Assembly: GCA_963573315.1 (NCBI GenBank)
Contig: OY752145.1
Span: 1,736,001 to 1,800,000, forward strand
DNA length: 64,000 nt
Reading direction: 5' to 3'
Source of the DNA: Entomortierella parvispora
Taxonomy: Eukaryota > Mortierellomycota > Mortierellomycetes > Mortierellales > Mortierellaceae
Part shown: positions 46,601-58,400 of the stretch, piece by piece
Position numbering within the stretch: position 1 is the stretch's first letter
Layout of the letters: each line of letters begins with the position of its first letter
Notes under the pieces: generated by a model
The model's database searches: none
Told to the model about the DNA's origin: nothing
The model's input: the letters and a program-made list of their open reading frames with translations, nothing else
Translations under genes and position numbers: made by a program

Positions 46601-47130
46601 TTCTTTTGCGAGGTCATCGTTTCCTTTGGGTTGGCTCTGGATCGAGTACCAGGGCCCTTTTTGGCAGCGATTTGCTTTTTAGTGGTGACACCAACCTGCC
46701 CCATGTCATCCGAATCCAGTTCGATGGATTCCTCTCCTGCAAAATCATTCTCATTCTCGCTCTCTGTAGCAGAGATAATCTCTTCCGGATCGCTGACTAT
46801 ATCCGAGAGGTCTTCTTCGTCGTCTTCTTCGTCTGCTTCTTCCCTAATGTCATCATCAAAGTCCCGAAACTTGGCAGCTTCTTTGTACATGGATGCAGTG
46901 CTGGCCTGCGAGCGCGTCTTTGCAGACCGGGAAGGCGCCTGGCGAACAGGACTGGCGGGTGCTGCCCGTTTCTATCAATAAAATAAAAAACATGGAATCC
47001 TGGGTTAGAGAAGGTGAGAAAACCAAAAGAAAGGGCCTCAGAAAGGGCGGCGAATGGACGATCGTTGGGCATGAACGAATGATTTCGATGTTGCAGGGGC
47101 GGGACATACATTAGCTCCCTTGGGCGGCAT
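43684..47130 (-). CDS. RAD17: Rad17 DNA-damage checkpoint clamp loader
   Basis: Large subunit that, with Rfc2-5, loads the 9-1-1 clamp at damaged DNA and starts checkpoint signalling. Nine exons: 47110-47130, 46222-46971, 45901-46111, 45382-45808, 45027-45305, 44880-44947, 44710-44813, 44232-44628 and 43684-44147, for 906 residues. The N-terminus is acidic and Ser-rich. Diagnostic WAEKYAPTTISEVAVHPKKI precedes Walker A (LTGPAGSGKTT, Lys281) and Walker B-like IILIEDLP. IHDGDLRATINALQF and SLGVFHAVARVLYNK follow. The C-terminal half is typical of Rad17 rather than RFC1 or Elg1. Several introns break codons and are fixed by motif continuity. It is divergent from the deubiquitinase gene across about 377 bp. 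Confidence 0.94.
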
Positions 47131-47507
47131 GCTAAGCTCGTCGCAGAGTCGAGTGAGAAGGCAAGGAAGACAAGGAAGGCAAGGAAGGAAGGAAGGAAGG
47201 AAGAGAAGAGGGTACTGGAAGAGGAGACTGGGAATGAAGAGAAGGGACGAAAGACAGAGAGTGCGTCCATGCATGCATGCATCTCACCTCTCTCCTCTCC
47301 ACGGCGCGTCTCACGTCCCAACGGAAACAAAGCCACCGTGCAGCAGCACATGGAAAAAAAGAGGGGTGAAATGCGCGTGTTTTCTCTCTCGCTGTCGTAT
47401 GCGCCTTCTCTGCTCTCTCTTGCTCTCTCTCTTGCTTCTTCTCTTTCTCTCTCTCCTCCATCCCATTCAGCCTTCCTCCCCACTCCCCAGACAAAACCAG
47501 CTTGGCA
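47131..47507. promoter_or_regulatory. Divergent promoter, RAD17 / USP35-38-like
   Basis: The 377-bp gap lies between two genes read outward. It contains GAAGGAAGG purine repeats near 47155-47215, a CATGCATGCATG tract near 47268 and a CT-rich block (47385-47460) just before the deubiquitinase start. Shared regulation is only inferred. Confidence 0.4.
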
Positions 47508-50500
47508 ATGGAAACCATCATCAGGGGCATTCTTGCCTCCAGTCTTCAGCCAAATGTCAAAGCTGCCGCCATCGCAAAGCTGCTCAGCGGGACGGCGCAA
47601 CTTAGCTCTCCGGACGCCTCGGTGCTTCTTGATTTGGGACTGGAATTGAAATCGGCGGTAATAACGGAAACACGGATTTTGGAAGCAGCACGATTAGTCC
47701 TGCCGCTATACTGTAGATATCGCTATGTTCTTGCTATAACTCCTCAACCGATAAAGACTGACAGTCGCCCCAACTCGGGCAAAATCCATGCGCCTTTTTC
47801 GACCTTTTTTGTTCTTGGCTAATGGAAATTTAGGCCAAGAATGTGGCAGAGATTCAGGTTGGCGACCGCATCATTACGGCTATTAGTCTTGCGCACCGCC
47901 AACTATTCTTTGCGCGCTTCCATAGCGACTGGTTCCAGAGTATCATCGCCTCTACCCTCACCGTAATTTCAACGATTTTGAAAGACACCGCAGATATTCA
48001 ACCCTGGCGGCTGAATCTAACCTTGCCCCATCTCTGCATATCTTCTAGAATCAGGACTACGCTAGGAATATTCCTCTTTTGATTGTCATGGCGAAACGGA
48101 AAGAAGGTAAACTGGATAGGAAAAGGCGTTCGCTACAGATCTTCCATGTTCTCTCTTAAAACCAAACTCACGCGCATTCATCTGATAATTACCGACTATT
48201 TGTTATCAAGCCTGCGTGTTGACAGAAGATGAAAAGATGGATTTCGAGCAGGACATGGCCATCCTGCACATATTTTCAGAAAAGCACTGCTTCGATTCAA
48301 CAAACCCTGCCGACTACCCGATTCAGGTATATTATTATCATTTACATTCTCAGTCCTTCTCAGGGTTGCGGAATACTGGTCCACCTACTCTTTGCATCTA
48401 CAGAATTTTGATAGATTTCACCTTCTCCTAAAGTGTCTTTTTGTAGCCATGTTCGTGAGCGTGCCAGCCAGTCGTCCTCTTTCCATGAGCAGCTATATTG
48501 AGGTGAGAAGCGACAGCAATATTAATTACTCCCTGAATAAAATGCTCCTCATATAACCCTCAAAATGAAACTGTCGATCTGACATCGATATGTGTGCTGC
48601 TTTTTAATTACTAGTTTCTAGTAAATCACTTGGCAAGCATGCCTTCTGCGAGTGCCGCCTCTCAGGAGGGTCCAAAGGCGTCCAAGAATGCAATTTCTCT
48701 CCTACAGCAGTCTTGGGAAAATGTGTAAGTCGATGGTATTCTGCTTTTTGTAATGGATCTTGGAACGTACGGTTCTATCGCTGATATATTACTACGTTAG
48801 TCCCGACAACGTGATCATGACTATAGCTCAGTTGTTCATCAACCTCTCGGATGACCAGCGAGAGTGCTCTTTGGGTGTGGGCTACCTACTACAGGCTGTA
48901 CCAGAATCGTTCACCTCATGTAAGCTGCCTTCATTAGTATTCAAGGCCCTCATCGATCTTTCAGTTGTCTGACACATGCAAGCTACCATCTGCCTATGAA
49001 TAGTGGTAGATCCATTTGTCCAGAACATAGATGCCATGGCCCTCTGGCGACTGAGGTTCACAGTCCAGAGACTGATCGACTGGCTGGTCACCTATGACCT
49101 CCCTGGAATTGGTAAAGTTGGCGTTACGTGCAAGTAACCATTGTCCACCTACGCTAAATTAATTGTGAGGACCGGCATTTTTTTCAACCTTGTGTTCCCT
49201 TAGGTATCTGGATTGTGGCCATCATGGAGGGTCTTGCGTCTCGGGGAGAATTTGCGCTTCTTCGAGATTTGGCGACTGAGAATGTGTATAAGAGTATGTT
49301 TAGATCACATTTTTGAGTTTCCGAGGGCAGCTGTATTCTTTTGCTTATATTGTGATCTTTTTTATCTTTTAGTTGCTCGGCAGCTTGCATTTCGTGCTAG
49401 AAGAAACGATGCCTTCATGGTCCTTCGATTCATGCTCCTGGGCTATCACCAGTCGCCGATCCTCTTTCACAACGTGGCAAAAGGACTCATACCCTTACTT
49501 GTCAGCTGCCGCAAAACTCCTGTGAGTATAATACTGCCAATTGTTCAAGTACGACGAGTGAGAGCTGGCACTTATGTTTTGCACTTTATTACTGTAGGAG
49601 GATACGTCTTTTGCAACCGAAGTCTGTAATTTGGCTCAGATTTTGGTCATACATTTTGGAGACACAGATGATGTTGGGACCAAGGTGCAAAAGGCGAGGG
49701 CCTTTCTCGAGTTGGTAATACTTCAACGCCCATCCTTTTTAGCTTGGTGTCTCTGAATAGTTCAAAACAATGAAGAAAACAAGCTCTGACCATTGCTATA
49801 GCCGATTGTACCTAGAGCGGAGGCTCTTCGAACGATGCAAGAATCCTCTTGGAAGAAAGGACTTCAAATTCAAAGTAAGGTGCCGACACGCAGATGACTC
49901 TTGCTACAGTTGTCACTTACTTGGAACTCATTGAGATTCTATCTTTCATAAGACACCAGTGCAGGAACGCGTCGCCGTGCATTGCTTGCTCAACCACTGG
50001 GTAAAGTTGGACTGGTCAATTTAGGAAACTCGTGCTTTATGAACAGCGCCTTGAGAGCCTTGTTCTGTTCGGAGGAATTCAAGCAAGCGATCATGGATGG
50101 AACGCTCAGGTATGTTGGCACCACCTTATGGTCACTCTGGCCTGCAACTGAACGCTTTGTATGGTGATAGCGCGTTGATCTTCTTATAGAGTCTTGTTAC
50201 TTTAAAACATTGCGTACTGTAGAGTTGACCCGTCCAAGGCCATGACAACGAGACTAAGGGAAACATTCGTCAGTCTCTCGACCTCTCGTTTGACAATATT
50301 TACTCCTTCAGCGCTTTACAAAGCTCTTCCAGAATGGCTCAACGATGGGCATCAGCAGGATGCAGCCGAATTTATACAGTAGGTTCAGAACTAATTTTAT
50401 TATTTACATATTTCCAGGTGGATTAATGTAGCTGATTGTTGATTTCTCCCTCTGCTAAACCAGAGTCCTGTTCGGCCGATTGGAGGACGAGGATCCTGTA

Positions 50501-51619
50501 TCGAAAAGGGCTTTGTCATCCTTTCGTGGAACAGTCGTAAATCAGATACAATGCGGAAACTGCGGGACAGTGTCTTCCAATACAGAAAACTTTTATCATC
50601 TTTCTGTCCCTATCCCTCGCACAGGTAAGAAGTTCTTTTTATCGTGTATTGACCTTTCGCCAAGACGTAAGGATCTGGGGTCGATTGAACTAGTTTTTGA
50701 CCACGATTCGGGTATTTGTAAAAGTAGAATCTGTTTTGGATCTTCAGGATCTGGTCGATATATACCCTTCCACCGAGGAATTGAACGAGGGGAATTCGAA
50801 CCCATACTTTTGTGATCACTGCAATTCCCTCCAGACCGCAACCCGGGTAAAGGAGCTACTTTTCTTTCTTTCATACACATTTACAGACGATATCCTGTCG
50901 ATTTTAACCCGCCGTTTGTGTTACCACCGACATTGAAATATATAGCACACGACACTCGGGTCTTTACCATCGAACCTCATTGTTTCTTTAAATCGATTTG
51001 AGTTTGATATCAAGAGGTCTCGACGCGTCAAGATCAGTACTCCCGTGAGTGGATGAAAGCCCTTGCGCGGCTCCTCTCTGCTCCTCTGTGGTCGTACCCT
51101 CGTTTATTTGGAATATACGTCTCTAACATATTACGATCGGCCTTCTGCGCGTAGATTCAACTCGCAAAGTCTATTCAGGTGGAGATCTCGACTTCACCAT
51201 CGCAGGACCGAAAATCACCACTATCTAGGATACAATACGACCTCTATGCGGTTGTGGTACATACTGGTGATTCGGCTAATCATGGCCATTACTACACATA
51301 CGCAAGAGATAACTCTTTCCAAGACAACCTCTCGACCAACTCTAGCGTCAACTCCGAGACTTCGTCCTCCTTTACAGGATTATCGAAAGGAGACGAAGGG
51401 ACTTCCATGAGGACAACGAGTAATGACGATGATGGACAATGGCTACTGTACAATGACACAAGTGTAACCCTTTCAAGCTTCGAGGCCGTCGAACAGGCAG
51501 CCAAAAATCGCGCAGCCGACACGCCATATGTCCTTTTTTTCAAGAAGCGGGCTGAGAGCAAGGGGTCATTCCCTCCTTCACCCCATCCCCCTCCTGTCCG
51601 CAGAGACTCGAATCTGTAA
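47508..51619 (+). CDS. Ubiquitin C-terminal hydrolase, USP35/USP38-like
   Basis: Cysteine deubiquitinase with an alpha-helical N-terminal half, as in USP38. Eighteen exons: 47508-47657, 47834-47962, 48055-48106, 48211-48326, 48404-48502, 48615-48724, 48801-48919, 49004-49111, 49204-49293, 49373-49521, 49598-49714, 49802-49874, 49953-50109, 50223-50378, 50464-50624, 50725-50846, 50946-51044 and 51155-51619, for 823 residues. N-terminal repeats include VQRLIDWLVTYDLPGIGIWI and AIMEGLASRGEF, like USP38's ARM-like region. The catalytic Cys box is GKVGLVNLGNSCFMNSALRA (Cys465). HQQDAAEF, two CxxC pairs (QCGNCG, FCDHCN), LPSNLIVSLNRFEFD and the His box HTGDSANHGHYYTYA follow. It ends with DTPYVLFFKKR. 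This is not the yeast Ubp set. Confidence 0.94.
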
Positions 51620-51781
51620 TTCTATAGATTGTCTTTTGTCCACAGGTTCAGAAAAGAAAAGAAAATTGCACAACCTTGCCCTTTACTTCTCCTCGTAGGT
51701 TTTACTGTAGCTAGTAGCTAGAGAAAAAAAAGAGAACTGGCTACTCTTGTTGACTACGGTTGTCTTCCGAGAAGAAAATGG

Positions 51782-51787
51782 CAAAAG
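51782..51787 (-). terminator. RNA polymerase III T-run after tRNA-Asp
   Basis: A TTTT on the minus strand lies a few bases past the 3' end of the tRNA-Asp, where pol III would stop. Confidence 0.6.
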
Positions 51788-51792
51788 ATAAG

Positions 51793-51864
51793 CTCCTCGA
51801 CCGGGAATTGAACCCGGGTCTTCCGCGTGACAGGCGGAGATACTCACCACTATACTATCGGGGA
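51793..51864 (-). tRNA. tRNA-Asp(GTC)
   Basis: A 72-nt cloverleaf with discriminator G at 51793 and no intron. The anticodon GTC lies in CCTGTCACG. The T-loop GGTTCAATTCC (B box) and D arm GTATAGTGGTGAGTATC (A box) match eukaryotic tRNA-Asp. The acceptor stem pairs TCCCCGA with TCGAGGA, leaving a C:A mismatch at the fourth pair. Relatives usually have T or U there. It lies between the deubiquitinase and CMC2 genes. Confidence 0.93.
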
Positions 51865-52068
51865 TCTTCTTGATGACGACAGAGATCGTGACTTCTATTT
51901 GAGCTTGATGAATTGTAATCACGTGACACTCATCACATGACTTAGTAAGTCACGTGTGCCTCGGACAGATGCCTTTTTTGGAAAGACTTTTGTGCGGACA
52001 TGGCGCCATTCCTCCACTTCCGTTCCTGATCTTTCCACAGAATCAACGACAGACTCAAAATTCTCAAA

Positions 52069-52414
52069 ATGCATTCAAAGCTGGACCTTCACAAGCACGT
52101 TTCCTGCGAAGATATTATTGTCGAGCTTGACAATTGCCATAATGAAAACATTCTCAACCGGTACCTGGGCCGTTGCAATGCTCTCAAGGTTGCCATGAAT
52201 GACTGTCTACAGGCCGAGGTATGAAGCTAATTGGGGGCAAAAGAAGGAGGACAGAACTTGGAATCGACCTTGCTCCTCTCGCTGCCTTTGTCACTGACTA
52301 TGATACCCCTTTTCTTTTCTTCGACAGTTCGATGTCAATCGCAAGAGGCATTTCGAGAAGTCAAAGGAAAAGCGTAAAAAGTTGGAGGAGGCATGGAAGG
52401 GTATGGACGAGTAA
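52069..52414 (+). CDS. CMC2: Cmc2-type twin CX9C mitochondrial protein (COX assembly)
   Basis: Small intermembrane-space protein needed for cytochrome c oxidase biogenesis. Two exons (52069-52218 and 52328-52414) give 78 residues. The start MHSKLDLHKHVSC is the family signature. Two CX9C pairs are exact: Cys13 to Cys23 and Cys35 to Cys45. They form the twin hairpin oxidized by Mia40/Erv1. A Lys-rich C-terminus ends WKGMDE. Length fits (yeast about 109, others about 79-100). It follows the tRNA-Asp. Confidence 0.94.
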
Positions 52415-52547
52415 ACAAGGAAAAAATACAACCTACTTTCATCATAATATCATAGACATCGCATACCACCTTCAAGAATATACACCACAGAATATATGCC
52501 AGTTTTCTGTTGAAGCATTTTATTAATTCTCTGAGGGGGACAGAGCA

Positions 52548-55043
52548 TCATGAACCATTGGACGCAGAAAAGTCGGGTTGATGAGGCTTTTGTCTCCTAC
52601 GCTTGATCTTTCGCCACTCCCCCGTCTCAAAGTTCATTTCGATAACAATGAGCTCGTACATGATCTTGCCATTTGCGTCCTGTACTTGTTCCTGGTTCAT
52701 CACGATCTGGGTCGTTGTCGCGTTCTCATTTGGACGAACCACTAATGCACACAAATGAAGGAAGCAAGTTTTCTGTCAGGCTTGGACGAGATTGGCTGTG
52801 AGGCAGAAACAATATCAAAAAGCATCATGCTTACCTGGATGTCCCTGTAGGAACAGAGAGATGTACTGCCGATCTTCTGGACGCAGAAGATTTGTATCCT
52901 GAAACAAAGTGGGGTGTTCAGCCACCACTGAGGATGGAGACTGCAGCGATTGTCCAGGTACCGTTTCGCTCTGGTATTGATGCTGATGCTGGAAGTACGA
53001 GTCGGTGGGAGCATTCGAGGACTGGTGTCCTGGAGTCTGTTGTCCTACAGTATCTGTATCGTACAAACTTTGGCGGGCATACGTTGAAGTCAATCCCGGC
53101 GTCGTAGGACTCGTAGCATTCGAAGAGTAATCCCGGTGCCCCGTGTTGATAGGTTCAGGGCGACCACTGCTGTTTGGATTATCAACGCCATCGTAGTCGT
53201 CTTCATCCTCACCGTCGCGTGATCCTCGCCTGGAATTTGAAGAATGAAGTCGAGTCTTCTTTCGGGCCGGTACTGAGGACAAGGATGCTTCGGTGGGATC
53301 GTCGTCGTCTAGTACATGGATCTCCCCAGCTTGAGATTGCTGCTCGCGCAAACGCTCTTGTTCCAGTCGTTCCCGTTCTCGTTCCCGTTCTCGCTCTGCC
53401 AAAGCTGCCGCCGCTTGCTCTTCTCTTTCCTGTTTGGCCTTTTCCTTGGCCCGCTTAGCATCTTCTTTTTCTTTCTTCTTTTCTTCTTTTTCACGAAGTA
53501 GCTGGGCTTTCTTATCAGCCTCCTGTTGCTTCTTTTGTTCTATCTCCTGTAGCCTTTGTTCCTTCTTGAGTTCTTTTTCCCGTTTCTCATCTATAAACCG
53601 AAGACTACAGTCAGATCACATTAATCATTCGGCTGCTGTCCACACGTAGTCATTTCTCACCCTGCTCTTTCCGAATCCTGGCATCATTCATGGATTGCAT
53701 GATTTCATTTCCTTGCTGCAAATCCAGAATTTGAATCCTAGAAACTTTTGGATTTCCACGAGAAGCTGCAATTGTAGGGATCTGGCCAAGCGATGGATCT
53801 ACAAGAATAGAAAGATAAAAATATTAGCTTACTATCCACAACAACCATGGATGCGGCATCGAGTCGAAGCTTACTTCTCGCAAGAGGCATAGGCCGTGGG
53901 GCATTGCTCCTCAAGAAGGACGATCCTGCAGGTTTTGACTTTACAAAGAGCCCAGAGCTCTTGATGGGTCTGGCAGGAACACCTCCTGGACCAAGAGCGA
54001 CATTTCCACCAGCCCCATGTATCGCGCCCGGTCCTCCTCCTGTCGCTCCAGTTCCTGGCCCTGTCGTTGTTGCGGTCGGTAGCGATCCACTTGATCCGAT
54101 AGTCTGTACAGAGCCAGCTCCTACAGCCGTTCCAGCGCCTGTGCTGTTTCCGCCATCCATACTAGATGCACCGTCACCGCTCCCGGGACCAACACTGCTG
54201 TCGTTGCCGCTGCTACTGAATACGCTGCTGCCGCTGTTAAGTAGTCCTCCAGCCAAATTAACCGCGGGCGAGGCCTGGTCCGCCATCTTTCTCAGTCTCT
54301 CAAATCGATCTCCGTGTATAGATTCGTCGCTGTCGTTGATGAGAGTGAAGTGGGTCTGAAGTGAGGGTCCTGTCATGGCCGGGTATTTTTTTGTTTTTGG
54401 ATCGCGTCCCTGGCCAGCCTTACAGACAGATTCGCTTAGGTATGCGAACTCTTTTGGATGAAATTTGATGCCGTTTTGGGAAACTATTCAGGAGCAAAGC
54501 CAAATGAAATCACACGCGAATGGGTTAGAGTCATCATTCAATGTTGACCGGTCTCATGTATACACAAGAGTCAAGATGATGACATTACTGTGATCTGTCA
54601 AGCCCTTCAGTAATGATCCAAGCTGGGCCTGGTCTGCAAACTGTTCTACATTGAATCGAAGAGTCCCGTCGCTCGGATAATCCTTCAACATCTGGGACAC
54701 AAGTCGTACCCAATCATCTGGATCTGAACAGGCGTGGTCGATCAGCTATAAGGAGTAACGAGAGCATTAGAGACCAACACTGTATCTGCAAAGCAAATGG
54801 CAGAAAATTTCAACAAACCTCTTGGCATCGATCCTTGAGCTCCACCTGCTGTGCCTTTTTGAGACTGATCAAAGAAAACAGGACCCCGAGGCGAACACTA
54901 CTCTCCAGCTGTGACCACCGCTCCCGAATGTTTAGAATGATCTCATTGCTCAGACCAGAAGCGACGGTCTGATGTCCATGCCAGGGTGATGTCAGCTGCT
55001 GGTTCAACCAGTCCTGAGCACCCTCTCCTCTGAGTCGCGCCAT
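52548..55043 (-). CDS. NELF-A-like transcription elongation factor
   Basis: Probable homologue of negative elongation factor subunit A, which in animals pauses RNA polymerase II near promoters. Six exons: 54819-55043, 54589-54745, 53875-54483, 53661-53798, 52835-53590 and 52548-52741, for 692 residues. The N-terminus (QDWLNQQLTSPW, ILNIRERWSQLESSV, GVLFSLISLKKAQQVEL, DPDDWVRLVSQMLKDYP) has the HDAg-type helical domain. Then LQTHFTLIN, KSSGLFVKSKPAGSSF and SRIQILDLQQG follow the NELF-A order. A long charged coiled region contains EREREREREREL-like repeats. The C-terminus reads TTQIVMNQEQVQDANGKIMY and IEMNFETGEWRKIKRRRQKP, matching NELF-A's last segment (FEMNYATGQWTRFKKYKP). NELF is absent from yeast. 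Identity rests on both ends agreeing in one gene. Confidence 0.85.
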
Positions 55044-55414
55044 GAAGATGCAGTGGGGGGTTGGTCCCTGATTAGAATGTTGCCACCAAGTTGTATCTCT
55101 CCTCGTTGAGAAATGCGCGCGTTTGTGTGTGGTTGATGGAGACTAAACGAAATCGCGTCTCCGGCTGGCTCTTTGTTACACCCAAATCAGAATCTAGGAG
55201 GATGAAATGTGTATCCAGTCTGTGATGCGTTTGGACTGATGACCTCAAGGTTTGATGCGCACTGGGAAATGAGAATAAGAATGAGAATGAAAGGAGAAAA
55301 TGAATGTGCCGCAATGCACCCATGGTAATTTGTTTAGAAACCCGATTAAAAAATCGGTGACGTGATCATAACTTTTCAATTGGAATAAAATATAAAAATA
55401 TCTTGATTTATTTT
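55044..55414. other. Spacer between SS18-like and NELF-A-like genes
   Basis: Both neighbours are on the minus strand. The stretch has an AT-rich tract (55370-55412) just past the SS18-like stop. No gene recognised. Confidence 0.5.
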
Positions 55415-58400
55415 TTACAAGTTGAGGAACCCGCTCATGAGGTCGTCGTCGTCTTCTCCTGTAGAGATCATACCGTCCAACTCTAAGTTGCTCAGTCCCT
55501 GGTGATCACGACTGGAGTCTTGGTCATCTTCTCCATCACCATTGCTAACCTTAGTGCTTCCACTGTCGTTTTCAGACTGGCCATACCCTCCACTGTTTCC
55601 GTACGGCGTTGACGATGAGGACGAGTGCTGCTGGGGCATCTCGTCCTGGTGATCCATGCTCATACTCATATCCATATCAAGCTCCAGTCCCATGCCCATA
55701 TTAATCATATCATTATCATCTTCGTTTCCGTTGCTGGTACTGCTGCTTCCATTAAGACCACTCTGATCAGAATTGCTTGCAGGCTCGTTGTTACTTGGCG
55801 CAGACAATGCTGGTGAGGGTTGCTGGAATGACGACGGCGACGACAACGGTTGCTGGAGTGACTGCGCAAGCTGCTGTTGTTGGCGATCCAAATCAACAGA
55901 TCCAGATCTTGACCCAGGTCCTCCAGAGCTGAGACCTAGACGAGAGGAATGTAGCGCGGGCGATCCATGCTGAGCAGTGTTCACTGCCATCATGTTACCG
56001 CCAGCTCCTGCGCCGACACCTGAATCCATCGATCCTGCGCGACTGGATCCTCTGCTTTGATTGGGAAGATTAGAAACCGCAGCCTGCCCGGGGGGAGGAC
56101 TAAACATGGCAGAGTTTGTTCGTCCAGGGCTCATCATGGGGCTATTCTGCCTGCTATTGGGTCGCTGCTGAAGTTGCTGTTGCAAATGTTGCTTGTTTTG
56201 TTGATGCATCATTTGCTGCTGCTGATGTTGCTGCTGCTGTTGCCATTGCTGTTGTTGTTGTTGCTGTTGTTGTTGCTGTTGTTGCTGTTGTTGCTGCTGT
56301 TGCTGCTGTTGTTGCTGCTGTTGCTGGAACTGCTGCTGGTGGTGATGTTGCTGCATCATATGAAGTTGCAGTTGACTCATCTGGTGCTGCTGGTGAGGCC
56401 CCAATTGCATCTGAACACCATGGGCTCCACCTCCGAGCATGTGCTTCCCAGATAATGGAACTTGCATTGGCATTGCCATGGGCATGGCAGACATCTGTAA
56501 AGGCATAGACATAGGCATAGACATGGGCATCTGCATCATTTGCATCGGCATCGAAGACCCCATAGCCTTGGGCTGCATAGTTGTCGGACTGGCCGCTTGC
56601 GGTTGAAAGGAAGCGGCAAACCCTGCCGGAGTTCCAGCGACAGGTGATCCGAGATTAAAGGGTCCTGCCATACTAGCTGCGCCAGCTGGAGGGGGGCCTG
56701 TCATAGGCATTGTCGCATGCGATACGTTTGGCGAAGACGTTGCAGATCGAGGATTCCGATGGGGAAGCATCTGATGCGATGCTTGTGGAGAATTATGACG
56801 ACTGCTTGGTCCTTTCTGTTGTAGGCTTTGTACTTGTTGTGGCTGGAAAGGAGGTTGTTGAGGTACTTGCGATTGAGCTGGTGATCCAGGTGGTAAAGCA
56901 GTGATGGGTGACGCGGGGACCTGGGCTTGCGACAATGCTGGGCTATTAGCGGCACTGACGACACCACCTTGCCGTCCATTAGATGAATTATTGCCCAGAG
57001 GAGTCGCAGATGAACTATTGACTGCCCCTGCCTGAACGATCTGTGTTTGCGCGGGGCTTCCTACTGATGTGGTTGGGAATGAAGTCGACGTTGGAGGTGA
57101 ATCAATAGTCTGGCTCGAAGGTGGCGTCATGGAGGCGAGTGGCGTCAGCTTGACGGCGGTGGAGACAGTACTAGACTCGGTTGCGGGCTGAGCAGGTGAC
57201 TGAGGTTGAGGTGTAGACTGGGGTATAGGGGCTGGTACTGAGGATGGGATGGGTGAGAAGGCGGAGCCAGGCTGTACTGGCTGTGGAGGGGAAGGGTGCA
57301 TTTGTCTCGCTTGCTGCATTTGTTGCTGCAGCCGCTGTTGGTGCATCCACTGCTGCTGCTGCAGGGTCATATTTGCAGGGAACCTTTGTGGTGGGGTTCC
57401 ACCTGTTTGACTTCCAATAATAGGTGCAACTTGAGCTACCGGTGACGCTGATGCTCCTGCGATTCCTGCTGTAGCGACTGCCGCGATAGGCGACGCTGGT
57501 GCCGCCGATGAGCTAGGAACTGATGCGGTGATTGTTGTTGCTGCTGAACTTGCCACAGGCGCAACAGGTACTACCGATGCAACAGCGGGTATCACTGGGG
57601 TTGTGCCGTTAGCAGGCTTGTCGTCGTTACCACTCGAGGAGCTGGGTGTTTTCGATTGTTTTGAGGCCATCGCTGCTTGAGCACGAGCGAACGCAACTGC
57701 CACTTTTGGGAGCACCAGCATGGCTCGCGCACCTGAAGGGAAGCGCGCTGGAGGCAGTGGCGACAAGTCAGGTTTTGGTGGAGCCTTGGTAAGCTGTAAA
57801 GCAATGATTTGACGCGTTAGACCTCTAGCATTTGCAGTCTCGAGAACGCAAAAAGTTTCCCACCGGCTCAACACTAACCTGTGTGTTTTTGGCCTCAGAC
57901 CAAGTCGCAAGATACGAGAGTGTTGACTGCAAACGTGCCTGGTATCTACAAATCACGAAGAATTTCACTATTAGTTCGAAATCGAGGTTAAACGATCGAG
58001 GACGCCAAGATATCCCATCATTTCACTTGCCGAATGAACTCTGGATCAGATGTAAGCCCGCTGTTCTGATAGTCCATGCACACGCAGATCAGCTCCTTGT
58101 TCAGTTCCAGCAACTAGAAAGACAGAGAGATGGTTAATGTTGGATCATTCTTTTTGGGGGGGAGATAAATCTATGCACCTTGCGGGACTTACAGCCTGCA
58201 CGACCTGTTCATCAATGTCAATATCAATAGGCTTGGTCGTTACTGGCGGTGGAGGCGGAGGTTGTGTAGGCCCATTGGCGACGCCCGGTGGGGGACGGAT
58301 GGGAAGACCGTTCGGGATAGACTTGCCACTGTGTGCAAGGTGGAGTTGCTGTTGTTTCTGCATCTGCGAAAGCATTCTTTGCTGCTGCTGTTGCTGCTGC

